In this document: positions 33,854 through 42,011 of the stretch, piece by piece | Layout: every line of letters begins with the position of its first letter | How positions within the stretch are numbered: position 1 is the first letter of the stretch | Assembly: GCF_000429905.1 (NCBI RefSeq) | Contig: NZ_AUCT01000021.1 | Location: 62,001-126,000 of the forward strand | Direction of reading: 5' to 3' | DNA: 64,000 nt | Origin: Desulfatibacillum aliphaticivorans DSM 15576 | GTDB lineage: Bacteria; Desulfobacterota; Desulfobacteria; Desulfobacterales; Desulfatibacillaceae | The notes under the pieces: model-generated | The model's database searches: none | The model's input: only the letters and a program-made list of their open reading frames with translations | Told to the model about the DNA's origin: nothing | Made by a program: the position numbers and the translations under genes

Positions 33854-35269
33854 TCACTCCTTGCTCACATCCTCGTTGGGAACGCCGAGCCTGGGCAGGC
33901 CGCCGCCTGCGCTAATCGCCTTTTTGCCCCAGGCAGACGGGTCGGCGGCGTAATCGTACAGAGCCAGGGTGGTCGCGACTCCCAAGTCCCGGATGTCGTC
34001 CTGGGTCAGCCAATGATCCATGCCGCCTTTGCTGTACACCGTCTCGATGGTGATGGCCAGGCAGTCGTCCCCCATGTTGGCCCACCACCAGGATTCGGGA
34101 TAGTATTTGGTCACAAAGCTGCTCCCGCCCTCGGCCGGAGGCGCGGAAAAGAATCCATATTCCTGCGTGATTAAATGAATCAGGTACAGGGATTTTTTCC
34201 AGAGCGAAATTTCTTTCGCCGTGTAGGTTGCGGGATCATCTCCAAAGTGGGGGTAGGCGAAAGCCGGCGTGTCCACGGGCGAGTTGGAGGAGTGGAGGTT
34301 GAATCCCACCATGCCGGTGAGATAATCCGCGTTTTGGGCCAGTTCAGCCATTTTTTGATTGAGCAGTCGGCATTCCACGGGCGAGTCTTCCGTGAGATAC
34401 AGCGGATCGGCGTCGTCCCTGTACCACATGACCTCGAAGTTCCGGCTGAAAAGATCAGTGCGGTAATTACCTTTGATCACCCCGTCGATGTTGTGCATGG
34501 GCGCCACGAAAAAAACCAAGTGTTTGGCCGCATCCAAACCCGCGTCCAGGTCGGCCAGAAACTGGTTGATCATGCCTTCCAGCATGTAAGACGAGGCGGT
34601 TTCCGCAGGATGGGAGCGGGCGTGTATCCACACGGCCCGTTTCAACGAGTCGTCCACGGAAGGATCTTCAATTTTGATAAAGGGGATGTCGGCGCCGTAT
34701 CCGCTGGTCCGCCCCAAGGTCGTTATCGTCGTCCATGGGCTGGCTTCTATCTGGTCCAGGTAGGCGTACATATCCCACGTGGTGTAGGGGTAAAACCTTG
34801 CCACGTATACGGGGGACTGGACGAACCGGTCTGTTGCGATTTCCAGAAAGCAGTCTTCAATGCCTTCATCGCAGGCGTCGCTGGCCGTGACCTCGGTTTC
34901 GTCGAACCGATGCCATGTGATTTTATCGTAGGAAAAAACCGGGGCGTAATAATAGGCCCACCCCCGGTTTTTGAGGGTGAGCTTGACTTCCGTGCCCGGA
35001 TTGAAATCCTCTACTTTGATGTACCACCAATTCCGGTAGGAATCGGGCAGATCGGCGTTCCCGTTGTCAGCGGCCAGGTAGATATCCCAGTTCTGGGGCG
35101 CATTGCGGACAACGCGGCCGATGGCGCCGGATTCAAAGTCTGTGGAAACGCCCGTGTACTTTTCCTTTTCAACAGTCTGGGCGGAGTCGGAATCGTCGCA
35201 CGCAGAAGCCGACAACAGGCATAACAAGCAAAATAAGGCGGTTAAAAGGCGGGTCTTTGGCACGGTCAC
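33854..35269 (-). CDS. Lipoprotein M14-family zinc carboxypeptidase with AGBL-type N-domain
   Basis: 471 residues. A lipoprotein signal peptide ends in LSASAC at ~24, so the protein should be lipid-anchored in the envelope. Residues ~45-165 form a beta domain (GAIGRVVRN, NWWYIKVEDFNPGTEVKL, YAPVFSYDKITWHRF). This resembles the N-terminal domain of cytosolic carboxypeptidases (CCP/AGBL). The M14 zinc site follows: HARSHPAE (first His and Glu), a second His in NLHSS, and the catalytic Glu in AITIETVYS. It should cleave C-terminal residues or side-chain glutamates from peptides outside the cytoplasm. The target is unknown. Confidence 0.87.
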   Translation of the reverse strand: MTVPKTRLLTALFCLLCLLSASACDDSDSAQTVEKEKYTGVSTDFESGAIGRVVRNAPQNWDIYLAADNGNADLPDSYRNWWYIKVEDFNPGTEVKLTLKNRGWAYYYAPVFSYDKITWHRFDETEVTASDACDEGIEDCFLEIATDRFVQSPVYVARFYPYTTWDMYAYLDQIEASPWTTITTLGRTSGYGADIPFIKIEDPSVDDSLKRAVWIHARSHPAETASSYMLEGMINQFLADLDAGLDAAKHLVFFVAPMHNIDGVIKGNYRTDLFSRNFEVMWYRDDADPLYLTEDSPVECRLLNQKMAELAQNADYLTGMVGFNLHSSNSPVDTPAFAYPHFGDDPATYTAKEISLWKKSLYLIHLITQEYGFFSAPPAEGGSSFVTKYYPESWWWANMGDDCLAITIETVYSKGGMDHWLTQDDIRDLGVATTLALYDYAADPSAWGKKAISAGGGLPRLGVPNEDVSKE

Positions 35270-35363
35270 TCCATGTAGCGCTGATGAATTTGTTTACACT
35301 TATGAAGCGACAATAACCTCCCCGCCGTATTTTTTCAAGTAGATACCGGTTAAAGGCCTTGCC

Positions 35364-35585
35364 TTAACCAGCAGCTATTATCTGGGCCGCCCGATCCGTC
35401 TGGTTGGGTATCAGGTCGGCGGGCACTTTGGGCTTGCCCAGTTTTTTGAAAACCTGATACCTGGCGCAATTGGTGTTGTCTCCCTGGCAAAGGCGTTTTT
35501 TCATGCTTTGAGCCACAGCGGTCATGCTGCTGGCCATTTTGCTATTGAAGAAGGGGCATCCAGCCAAACATTCACAATCAGCCAT
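35364..35585 (-). CDS. Small Cys-rich protein
   Basis: 73 residues, with a perfect AAGGAGA ribosome site before the ATG. Cysteines at positions 4, 6, 10, 33 and 40 (C-x-C-x3-C, then C..NTNC) suggest a metal or iron-sulfur site. The sequence MADCECLAGCPFFN and the end KVPADLIPNQTDRA are well-defined, not low-complexity. No signal peptide, so cytoplasmic. I know this as a type of short conserved hypothetical in sulfate-reducing Deltaproteobacteria but cannot assign a function. It is transcribed in the same direction as the ABC importer genes upstream. Confidence 0.75.
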   Translation of the reverse strand: MADCECLAGCPFFNSKMASSMTAVAQSMKKRLCQGDNTNCARYQVFKKLGKPKVPADLIPNQTDRAAQIIAAG

Positions 35586-35720
35586 TTCTATCTCCTTAAT
35601 AATAGGTTTTTAATGTGTTACAGAAAAAATGGATGTTTCATCCTCACAAATTATTTGACGTTTGGATGCCTATTCTTCGGTAAGATACGTGCGGAACTTG
35701 AGAATAAAAATCAACTGAAA

Positions 35721-36518
35721 TTACGGCTGCGGCTTCTTTAGGGATTGATACAGGGTTTTGCAATAATCCTGGAACGGGGCTTCCGTGCGCTCTCTGGGAC
35801 GGGGCAGGCGCACCCGAATTTCTTTGGCGATCATGCCGGGATCCTTTTGCATGACAAGAATCCGGTCCGCCAGGGCCACGGCTTCGTCTATATCGTGGGT
35901 GATGAAAATGATGGTGTGATGAAACTGATTCCACAGGGAGAGCAGCAAATCCTGCATCTCCTCCCTGGTTTGGGCGTCCAGGGCGCCGAAAGGCTCGTCC
36001 ATCAGCAGGATGCGGGGCTGCAGAATTAGAACCCTCGCCAGGGACACCCGTTTTTTCATGCCTCCTGAAATTTCCCGGGGCAGGTAGTCTCCAAAAGGCG
36101 TCAAACCCACAAGGTCCAGGAAATGGTTGGTCTTTTCGCGTTTTTTCCTTTTGGAAAGGCCTTTCACGCCAAAGGCGATGTTCTCCTTAACGGTGAGCCA
36201 GGGGAACAAGGTGTCTTCCTGAAAAACCACGCAACGGTCCGGCCCCGATTCGGTGATGGGCTTTTCTTCCAGCAAGGCTTTGCCTGCGCTGGGCTTTTCA
36301 AAACCGGCGAGCACATTCAGCAACGTGGTCTTGCCACAGCCGCTGGGCCCTAATACGCACAGGAATTCGCCTTCCGCAACCTGAAAATTGACGTTCTGCA
36401 GGACGGTCATGGGGCCGTCCCCGGTTTTAAACACTTTGGATAGTTTACTAACCTGAAGAACGGGCGTGGCCTGAAGTTCTTTTTTATGCCCGGGTATGAG
36501 TTTAAGCTGCGTGGTCAT
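35721..36518 (-). CDS. ABC importer ATP-binding protein (nitrate/sulfonate/taurine type)
   Basis: 265 residues. Walker A GPSGCGKTT, Q-loop VFQEDTLFPWLTV, signature ISGGMKKRVSLARV, Walker B LLMDEPFGALD, switch ITHDIDEA. The spacing and the DTLFPWLTV Q-loop are those of SsuB/TauB/NrtC-type importers. An N-terminal extension of about 20 residues precedes the core. It overlaps the permease gene by four bases and forms the last gene of a five-gene minus-strand operon. Confidence 0.95.
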   Translation of the reverse strand: MTTQLKLIPGHKKELQATPVLQVSKLSKVFKTGDGPMTVLQNVNFQVAEGEFLCVLGPSGCGKTTLLNVLAGFEKPSAGKALLEEKPITESGPDRCVVFQEDTLFPWLTVKENIAFGVKGLSKRKKREKTNHFLDLVGLTPFGDYLPREISGGMKKRVSLARVLILQPRILLMDEPFGALDAQTREEMQDLLLSLWNQFHHTIIFITHDIDEAVALADRILVMQKDPGMIAKEIRVRLPRPRERTEAPFQDYCKTLYQSLKKPQP

Positions 36519-37315
36519 GCAAGCCTCCTGGCGCTTTTAAAGCAAAGCCGGAACACCCCGGATAACAACAGGTCCGACGTACGCCCCAATAAGGCGATGA
36601 GCACGATTCCCACAATAATAATGTCTATCCGGCCCAGCATGCGTGCGTCCATGATGACGGCGCCCAGGCCGTTGGGCACGCCGGTCAGTTCCCCCAGCAC
36701 CAGATAGGCCCAGGAAATCCCCAGGCCAAGGCGGAGTCCGGCCAGGATGCTCGGCATGGCGCCGGGGAGCAATATGGAGAACACCGCATTCATGCGCCGG
36801 ACGCCCATCATGGCTCCCGCCTGAAAAAGCAGGGGCGAAACCTGCCGGGCGCCTACGGCGGTATTGATGTAAATAGGAAAGAAAGCCGCCAAGGCGACTA
36901 AAAACAAGGTGGTCTTATAGCCGATCCCGAACCAGACCATGGCCAGGGGCAGCCAGCAAATGCCGGGGATGGCCCTCAGGGCGTTGATGGAGGAAGAAAG
37001 GATTTTTTGCATAGCGTCCACCCTGCCGGACAACACCCCCAGTGGAATGCCAAACAGGGCAGCCAGAGAGAAGCCGGCAAGCACCCTGCCGCAGCTCACC
37101 CAGGCGTCCATCCAAAAACGGCCCGCGTACGGCCCCTCGCCGGGCGTTCCAAAAGCATATATAACCCCGGCTTCCCCCACCTGCCGCGGGGAGGGCATAA
37201 GATAGGCCGGGATGATTTCAAATCGGCTGACCAAAAACCAGCCCAGAAAAAACAGCGCCGGAAGAATCCAGGGGATGAAGCTGCTCATCCAACCGTTCGG
37301 CTTGTTAAAGGTCAT
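36515..37315 (-). CDS. ABC importer permease (nitrate/sulfonate/taurine type)
   Basis: 266 residues with about six hydrophobic helices. The first is near residues 12-30 (SFIPWILPALFFLGWFLV), and the cytoplasmic coupling loop carries the EAA-like sequence AGAMMGVRRMNAVFSILLPGAMP. The motif SISWAYLVLGE-like segment (LGISWAYLVLGELTG) is typical of SsuC/TauC. Partners: ATPase downstream (4-base overlap) and substrate-binding protein upstream (19 bases). Confidence 0.94.
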   Translation of the reverse strand: MTFNKPNGWMSSFIPWILPALFFLGWFLVSRFEIIPAYLMPSPRQVGEAGVIYAFGTPGEGPYAGRFWMDAWVSCGRVLAGFSLAALFGIPLGVLSGRVDAMQKILSSSINALRAIPGICWLPLAMVWFGIGYKTTLFLVALAAFFPIYINTAVGARQVSPLLFQAGAMMGVRRMNAVFSILLPGAMPSILAGLRLGLGISWAYLVLGELTGVPNGLGAVIMDARMLGRIDIIIVGIVLIALLGRTSDLLLSGVFRLCFKSARRLA

Positions 37316-37334
37316 GGCGAAACCATCTTAGGCG

Positions 37335-38288
37335 TCAAGGTTTGGGGTAGCCTTCATCCTTCAGGCGATTGACAAAGGTCAGGTCGAAAAGAGCGTCGTA
37401 ATCAGGCTGCTTTTGGATGACTCCCAAGGCCTGCATACGCTCTCCCAGGGCCTTTGCCCTGTTTACAAAATCCGGGTCCATATCCCAGGCTATCTCCATG
37501 TTAGGGGCGGCCTTTTCCAGAATGTTCAAGGGAGTCCCAAAGGTGGAGGCTTTTTTCAGCCATTGATCCTGATGCTGGTTTAAATAATCCGTAGCCTTGG
37601 CGTGGGCTTTGACCAGCTTGAACACCAACTCTGGATTCTTTTCGATGGCGTCCAGGCGCACCAGCATGCCGGCATTGATGGACCCCACGGTATCTCCGTA
37701 ATAAGGATAAGCCAGAATGCGTCCGTATCCCTTGTCCACGGCCAAAGCCGGGAAAGGCTCGCCGGAAAGGAACGCGTCTATGCCGCCTCCGGCCAGGGCC
37801 GTGCCCATGTCGAAAAAGTCCACCCTGAGCAATTGCACATCCTTGATGGGAGAAAGGCCGTGGCGCGTCAGGGTTTCCCGCAACAATATTTCGTGCATGG
37901 TGCCCGGTACGTAGCCGATGCGCTTGCCTTTCAGGTCTTCCACCTTTTGAATGGGGCCGTCCTTCTTGACCACCAGAGCGGAGCATTTATTGCAAAGAGC
38001 CGCAACCACCACCACCGGCTGTCCTTGAGACGCCGAATGAATGGCGTGCGCCAGGGTGGTTCCGCACATATCCAGGCTTTTGGCCAGCAAAGCGGTTTTT
38101 TGGTCCGCCGGATTGGTGAAGGAAAAGACCTTAACCTGGTCGCCTTCCGGAACGTAATCCTGATAATAAAAAGGCTGGATGGTCTGGGCGGTCTTCCAGG
38201 TTCCGATTTTGTACTCCCGGGCGGAAGCCGGGGCGGCCGTCAAAGCGAGAGCGGCGGCGGCAATCACAAGCAGACTCTTTTTAAACAT
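37335..38288 (-). CDS. Periplasmic substrate-binding protein of the ABC importer
   Basis: About 317 residues from the ATG at 38288, eight codons inside a longer TTG-started frame; AAGGAAG precedes it. Sec signal peptide MFKKSLLVIAAAALALTAAP ending ASA. Mature part of SsuA/TauA/NMT1 type: YKIGTWKTAQTIQPFYYQ, LAKSLDMCGTTLAHAI, VEDLKGKRIGYVPGTMHEILLRETL, IDAFLSGEPFPA. It has two unusual cysteines in ALCNKCSALVVK. The ligand cannot be read, but radical SAM and iron-sulfur neighbours suggest something other than a simple sulfonate. Confidence 0.92.
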   Translation of the reverse strand: MFKKSLLVIAAAALALTAAPASAREYKIGTWKTAQTIQPFYYQDYVPEGDQVKVFSFTNPADQKTALLAKSLDMCGTTLAHAIHSASQGQPVVVVAALCNKCSALVVKKDGPIQKVEDLKGKRIGYVPGTMHEILLRETLTRHGLSPIKDVQLLRVDFFDMGTALAGGGIDAFLSGEPFPALAVDKGYGRILAYPYYGDTVGSINAGMLVRLDAIEKNPELVFKLVKAHAKATDYLNQHQDQWLKKASTFGTPLNILEKAAPNMEIAWDMDPDFVNRAKALGERMQALGVIQKQPDYDALFDLTFVNRLKDEGYPKP

Positions 38289-38308
38289 ATCGACGCTAAT
38301 CTTCCTTA

Positions 38309-39307
38309 TCAAAAAACGTTGGATGGCAGGTCGGGATCAAGGCCCATTTCCCAATGAATGGCCTTGCACCGGTCTATTCCGTTGCCCCGGCCCTGGCCGG
38401 TTTCCGCTTCCCTGTCCCGGGGGCTGGCCCCCACTTCCGGGAAGAAAAGGTTCGCCCCGGCCATGAGCGAGGCCGTGTGGGGCTCGTGCGTGCAATGGGC
38501 TTTGGGAACGTCCGCCATGACAAGCCTGCTGACGGCCACCATGCGGGCCATTTCCCGTTCCGTAATCATGCCGAATTTTTCCATGGGAGATCCGGGGAAG
38601 TTAATCCTGCGCATAATCCCGCTGTAGGCGGCTTTGTGCTTTTTGGCCAGAAACATGAGGTCCACGATCTCCTCATGGCTGTGTTCCGGACCCACGGGCT
38701 CCACGCAGTTCGCCCAACTCAGTCCCACGTCGGAAAAAACCTGAATGGTGGCGATGCGCTTTTCCCTCTTGAACGGCGTGTCCCGGCCTTCTCCCAGCCG
38801 CACCGCATGGTAAGCTCCCTGGAATCCGGCTTCCAGCAAGGCTTCGCCTTCCTTGTGGGTGATGTCCCTGGTATTGGCCACAAGCGGGGTGGACACGGTC
38901 TTTTTAAGCAGCCTGCCGATTTCCAAAAGCCGTTTAAAACCGTATGTGCCTGTGGTCATGAGATTCAAGCCGTCGGCGCCGTCTTTTTCAGCCGACTTGG
39001 CCCAGGCAATAACTTGCTCTTCGCTGAATTCGATTTTTTCCTGAAACACGTCGGCCTTTTGAGTAAGAGAGCAAAACAGGCAGTTATACGGGCACTGCTC
39101 TACGTTCAGGCCTATATGAAAATGGTTTTCTCCCTTTTTTCCAAAGGTTTTTCTGGATACAGCGTCGGCCGTCTGCATCAAAGCGTAAACTTCCGGACTT
39201 TCCAAGGGAAGCGCCATTAAGTCCAGGGCTTCCTGAGTCGTTAAATCCTCCAGATTTTCGCCCTTTTTCAGGATATCTTCAATAGCCGGTTTTAATTTCC
39301 AGGTCAT
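38309..39307 (-). CDS. Radical SAM enzyme of the BioB/HydE-like family
   Basis: About 332 residues from the ATG behind GGGAG at 39307; the frame extends 20 more codons without support. The cluster motif CPYNCLFC (CX3CX2C) binds the 4Fe-4S of radical SAM enzymes. A TIM-barrel series follows: DGLNLMTTGTYGFKRL, STPLVANTRDIT, AGFQGAYHAVRLGEGRDT, PVGPEHSHEEIV, and a C-terminal CTHEPHTASLMAGANLFFPEVG like the BATS domain of biotin synthase relatives. The order of motifs resembles BioB, but key BioB sequence is lacking, so the reaction is unknown. It is followed 20 bases later by the importer's binding protein. Confidence 0.85.
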   Translation of the reverse strand: MTWKLKPAIEDILKKGENLEDLTTQEALDLMALPLESPEVYALMQTADAVSRKTFGKKGENHFHIGLNVEQCPYNCLFCSLTQKADVFQEKIEFSEEQVIAWAKSAEKDGADGLNLMTTGTYGFKRLLEIGRLLKKTVSTPLVANTRDITHKEGEALLEAGFQGAYHAVRLGEGRDTPFKREKRIATIQVFSDVGLSWANCVEPVGPEHSHEEIVDLMFLAKKHKAAYSGIMRRINFPGSPMEKFGMITEREMARMVAVSRLVMADVPKAHCTHEPHTASLMAGANLFFPEVGASPRDREAETGQGRGNGIDRCKAIHWEMGLDPDLPSNVF

Positions 39308-39403
39308 ACACACTCCCGGCGGAAAAGTCCGCCAATATGATAAGGATTCGCGATAAGATTTTCGCAAAACCTACCTGCTATGGATCGGGCCGTCAAGGGC
39401 GGG

Positions 39404-40669
39404 TTATTTGATTTTCTTAAAGCCGCATAACAATCCGCCCGCAAAGGCATATAGGGCCCCCTTGAACCCCGCTCCTCCGGCCCCTTCATTGGAAGCGCCG
39501 TATTGCGGGCTTCTTTCCCGTTCGATTTTCGCCGGCAAATTTTTTTGAAACCATTTCTTCAACTGAGCCCGGTTCCAATAGGTTATGGGCGACGGGGCCG
39601 GTTTAACCCGGCCTTCCAAAGTTTCCTTTGGTTTGTATAGGATGTCCAAAACGTGATGCGTCGGGGTATGCCGGCCCAAAAACAAAGCGCACCCCGCGCA
39701 ATAAGTGACTAATGGCCGCCCCTGGATATCCTTTACCCGGAGTTCAGACCATTTTTTCGCCAGATCCGGGGCAATGCAAGGCACGGCCCCGCCTTCCCCG
39801 CAGCACATGGTTTTTTTTCGCTCGCGGCGTTGGCGGGAGATTTCCAGCCCTTTTTTCTGCAGGATGCTGCGGGCCGATTCATGGACCGCGTTTTCGTTTC
39901 GCAACGGGCAGGGATCATGGACGCAAACCTCGCCTGAGACGTTCTCCGCGTGCGGCAGACCTTTTTCGTCAAGAAGCGTATAAACCATCTCGGTTTCCAG
40001 GCCGTCGCCGTACGTGGAAAACACTTTGAAGCAGTTGGGGCATGCGCAAAGGACTTTTTGGATCCCGTTGTCCAGCAAATAGGATCGCAATTCCCCGAAC
40101 ATTTCCCGGAAAAAATCCGTTCTCCCCAAATCGTGGGAAGGCTTGCAGCAGCAATCCATCACAATGCCAAGGTTGGGAATAAACTGTTGCATATGCAGAA
40201 AAAGGAGTTTGACGATTTCCGGCCGGGACCCGGGGATATTACATCCGGGAAAAAAAATCGTGTCGCAGCCCTGGGGCAGAGCGTACCAGGTAAAGCGCGG
40301 CGAAGTTCCCTGCGCTTCATAATTTCGAAGAACTCCGTGCCTTTTGTCGTCGCCAAGGTCTGCGTTCGCCTGCCGGCGGGCTTGGAAAAACATGCCGGAT
40401 GGGTCGCACCCCTGGGGGCACAGCGTGGTGCATAGGCCGCATAAGCTGCATTCATAGGCCATAGACAAGTTGGCGGCGGAAGCGTTAGCCAATTCTTTGG
40501 CCAACTGGCCGGGGGAGCCGTATTTTTGTAGAAAAGCGCAGTTTTTTAGGCACGCGCCGCAATCGTTGCAAAGGTCGTTTACTTGTTTTAGGGCTGAAGG
40601 CAGATCCCGTTCAAGCGGAGAGAGCTTACGTTCCATTCTAATCATTTCCAGGTGCGCGTCGTTTTTCAT
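39404..40669 (-). CDS. CCG-domain iron-sulfur protein (HdrD/GlpC-like)
   Basis: About 421 residues; several starts are possible between 40705 (TTG) and 40669 (ATG), and the last is chosen with low certainty. Two 4Fe-4S ferredoxin motifs come first (CNDCGACLKNC, CSLCGLCTTLCPQGC). Two CCG domains follow: FFPGCNIPGS with MDCCCKPSHDLG, then CVHDPCPLRN with MCCGEGGAVPC and YCAGCAL. This is the HdrD/GlpC/lactate-oxidase LutA plan for transferring electrons between iron-sulfur clusters and thiols or quinone. It begins a minus-strand operon with the radical SAM enzyme and ABC importer. No clear membrane segment, though the C-terminus ends in a short Gly-rich hydrophobic stretch. Confidence 0.87.
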   Translation of the reverse strand: MKNDAHLEMIRMERKLSPLERDLPSALKQVNDLCNDCGACLKNCAFLQKYGSPGQLAKELANASAANLSMAYECSLCGLCTTLCPQGCDPSGMFFQARRQANADLGDDKRHGVLRNYEAQGTSPRFTWYALPQGCDTIFFPGCNIPGSRPEIVKLLFLHMQQFIPNLGIVMDCCCKPSHDLGRTDFFREMFGELRSYLLDNGIQKVLCACPNCFKVFSTYGDGLETEMVYTLLDEKGLPHAENVSGEVCVHDPCPLRNENAVHESARSILQKKGLEISRQRRERKKTMCCGEGGAVPCIAPDLAKKWSELRVKDIQGRPLVTYCAGCALFLGRHTPTHHVLDILYKPKETLEGRVKPAPSPITYWNRAQLKKWFQKNLPAKIERERSPQYGASNEGAGGAGFKGALYAFAGGLLCGFKKIK

Positions 40670-40831
40670 GGTTGCCATTTGCTTGCTTGTATGTACAATG
40701 ACCAACGGACATTAACTTATAGTCCACAGGGGGGGCGTACGCAAATACAAACATATGATACCCGCGAGGCTTGATATAGATACAATCTATGTTCATCCGC
40801 TTGGCTCTTTTCCCATAAAGAGGAACAATCC

Positions 40832-41839
40832 GTGAAGACTCTTGCTCATTACCATCCTGAAAAGTTCACCAAAAACGGAGATATAGAAATTGCCTATGAT
40901 GCGTTTGGAGATCCCCAGGCAAAACCCTTATTGCTGATCATGGGGTTTGCGGACCAGATGATCACCTGGCACGAAAAGTTGTGCCGGGTTTTGGCTGACA
41001 GCGGTTTTTTTGTGATCCGGTTCGACAATCGGGACATAGGACGGTCCACCTGGCTGGAAGATGAAGGGGCTCCAAACATCCCCTTGCTGGTTCTTAAAAG
41101 ACTCCTCGGCTTGCCCGTAAAAACTCCGTACACCCTGAAAGACATGGCTCTGGACGCCCTGGCCGTTTTGGACGCCTTGGACTTGGAAAGCGCTCACGTC
41201 ATGGGCGCCTCCATGGGCGGGATGATCGGCCAGGCCCTGGCCTTGGATTATCCCGAACGGGTTCGGACCCTGGTGTCCCTGATTTCCGCTCCCGATATTC
41301 TTCCCAATAAAAACGTGCTCAAAGGCATGGGCAAGGACATCGGCGACTGGATTGCGGGAAGGGATTCGGATTTCCAGACCCTTTCCCCGTCTCCGGCTGT
41401 CTTCCCCTTTTTGTTGAACCCCATGCCCACGGACAGGGAAGGCTTTGTGGATTTTTACGTAGGCCTGAATCTGACCGTAAACGGGAAGGGCGCGCCTTTG
41501 AACCTGGAAGAAAGCAGGAGGCACGCCCAGGAATTGTATGACCGGGGCTTGTGCCCTAACGGCGCATTAAGGCAGTTGGCAGGCATCCTGGCCAGCCCAT
41601 CCAGAAATCAAAGGCTTAAAAGCCTGAAAACGCCGACCTTGGTGATACACGGCGCCAAAGATCCGTTGATTCCGGTGCGCCTTGGCATGGAAACCGCCCG
41701 GCTGATCCCGGGAGCGCGTTTAAAGATTATCAAGAATATGGGGCATTGGCTGCCGTTGCCGGTTTGGGGGGAATTGCTGGGGGCTTTGGAAAATTTTTGG
41801 GACTCGTGTGCCTCCGGGCCTTTTATTTTAACTGATTGA
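40832..41839 (+). CDS. Alpha/beta hydrolase
   Basis: 335 residues starting at GTG 40832 behind AGGAA. Classical fold: oxyanion segment LLLIMGFADQMITWH, IRFDNRDIGRS, the nucleophile elbow VMGASMGGMIG (Ser ~128), late acid in IHGAKDPLIPV and catalytic His in NMGHWLP. It resembles 3-oxoadipate enol-lactonase/esterase-like hydrolases. The substrate is unknown. Single gene between two regulatory gaps. Confidence 0.92.
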   Translation: MKTLAHYHPEKFTKNGDIEIAYDAFGDPQAKPLLLIMGFADQMITWHEKLCRVLADSGFFVIRFDNRDIGRSTWLEDEGAPNIPLLVLKRLLGLPVKTPYTLKDMALDALAVLDALDLESAHVMGASMGGMIGQALALDYPERVRTLVSLISAPDILPNKNVLKGMGKDIGDWIAGRDSDFQTLSPSPAVFPFLLNPMPTDREGFVDFYVGLNLTVNGKGAPLNLEESRRHAQELYDRGLCPNGALRQLAGILASPSRNQRLKSLKTPTLVIHGAKDPLIPVRLGMETARLIPGARLKIIKNMGHWLPLPVWGELLGALENFWDSCASGPFILTD

Positions 41840-42011
41840 ATGTCAAGGCGTATTAATTGCTTTTAGTGAAAATGCGTGAATAATGGCGCCCTTATCTTGA
41901 CCCATGGTCGGTATGCTGGCATAATTCCCCCTGCTCATCAATTGAGGCTCTCCAGGGTCTTCATCAAGCCGATAAGCAGCTATTCGCAACGTCCCCAAGG
42001 AAGGTTTTTTC

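Noticed and set aside
34175..35224. A 349-residue plus-strand open frame opposite the M14 lipoprotein
   Set aside because: Shadow frame with repetitive Gly/Val/His composition and no start signal.
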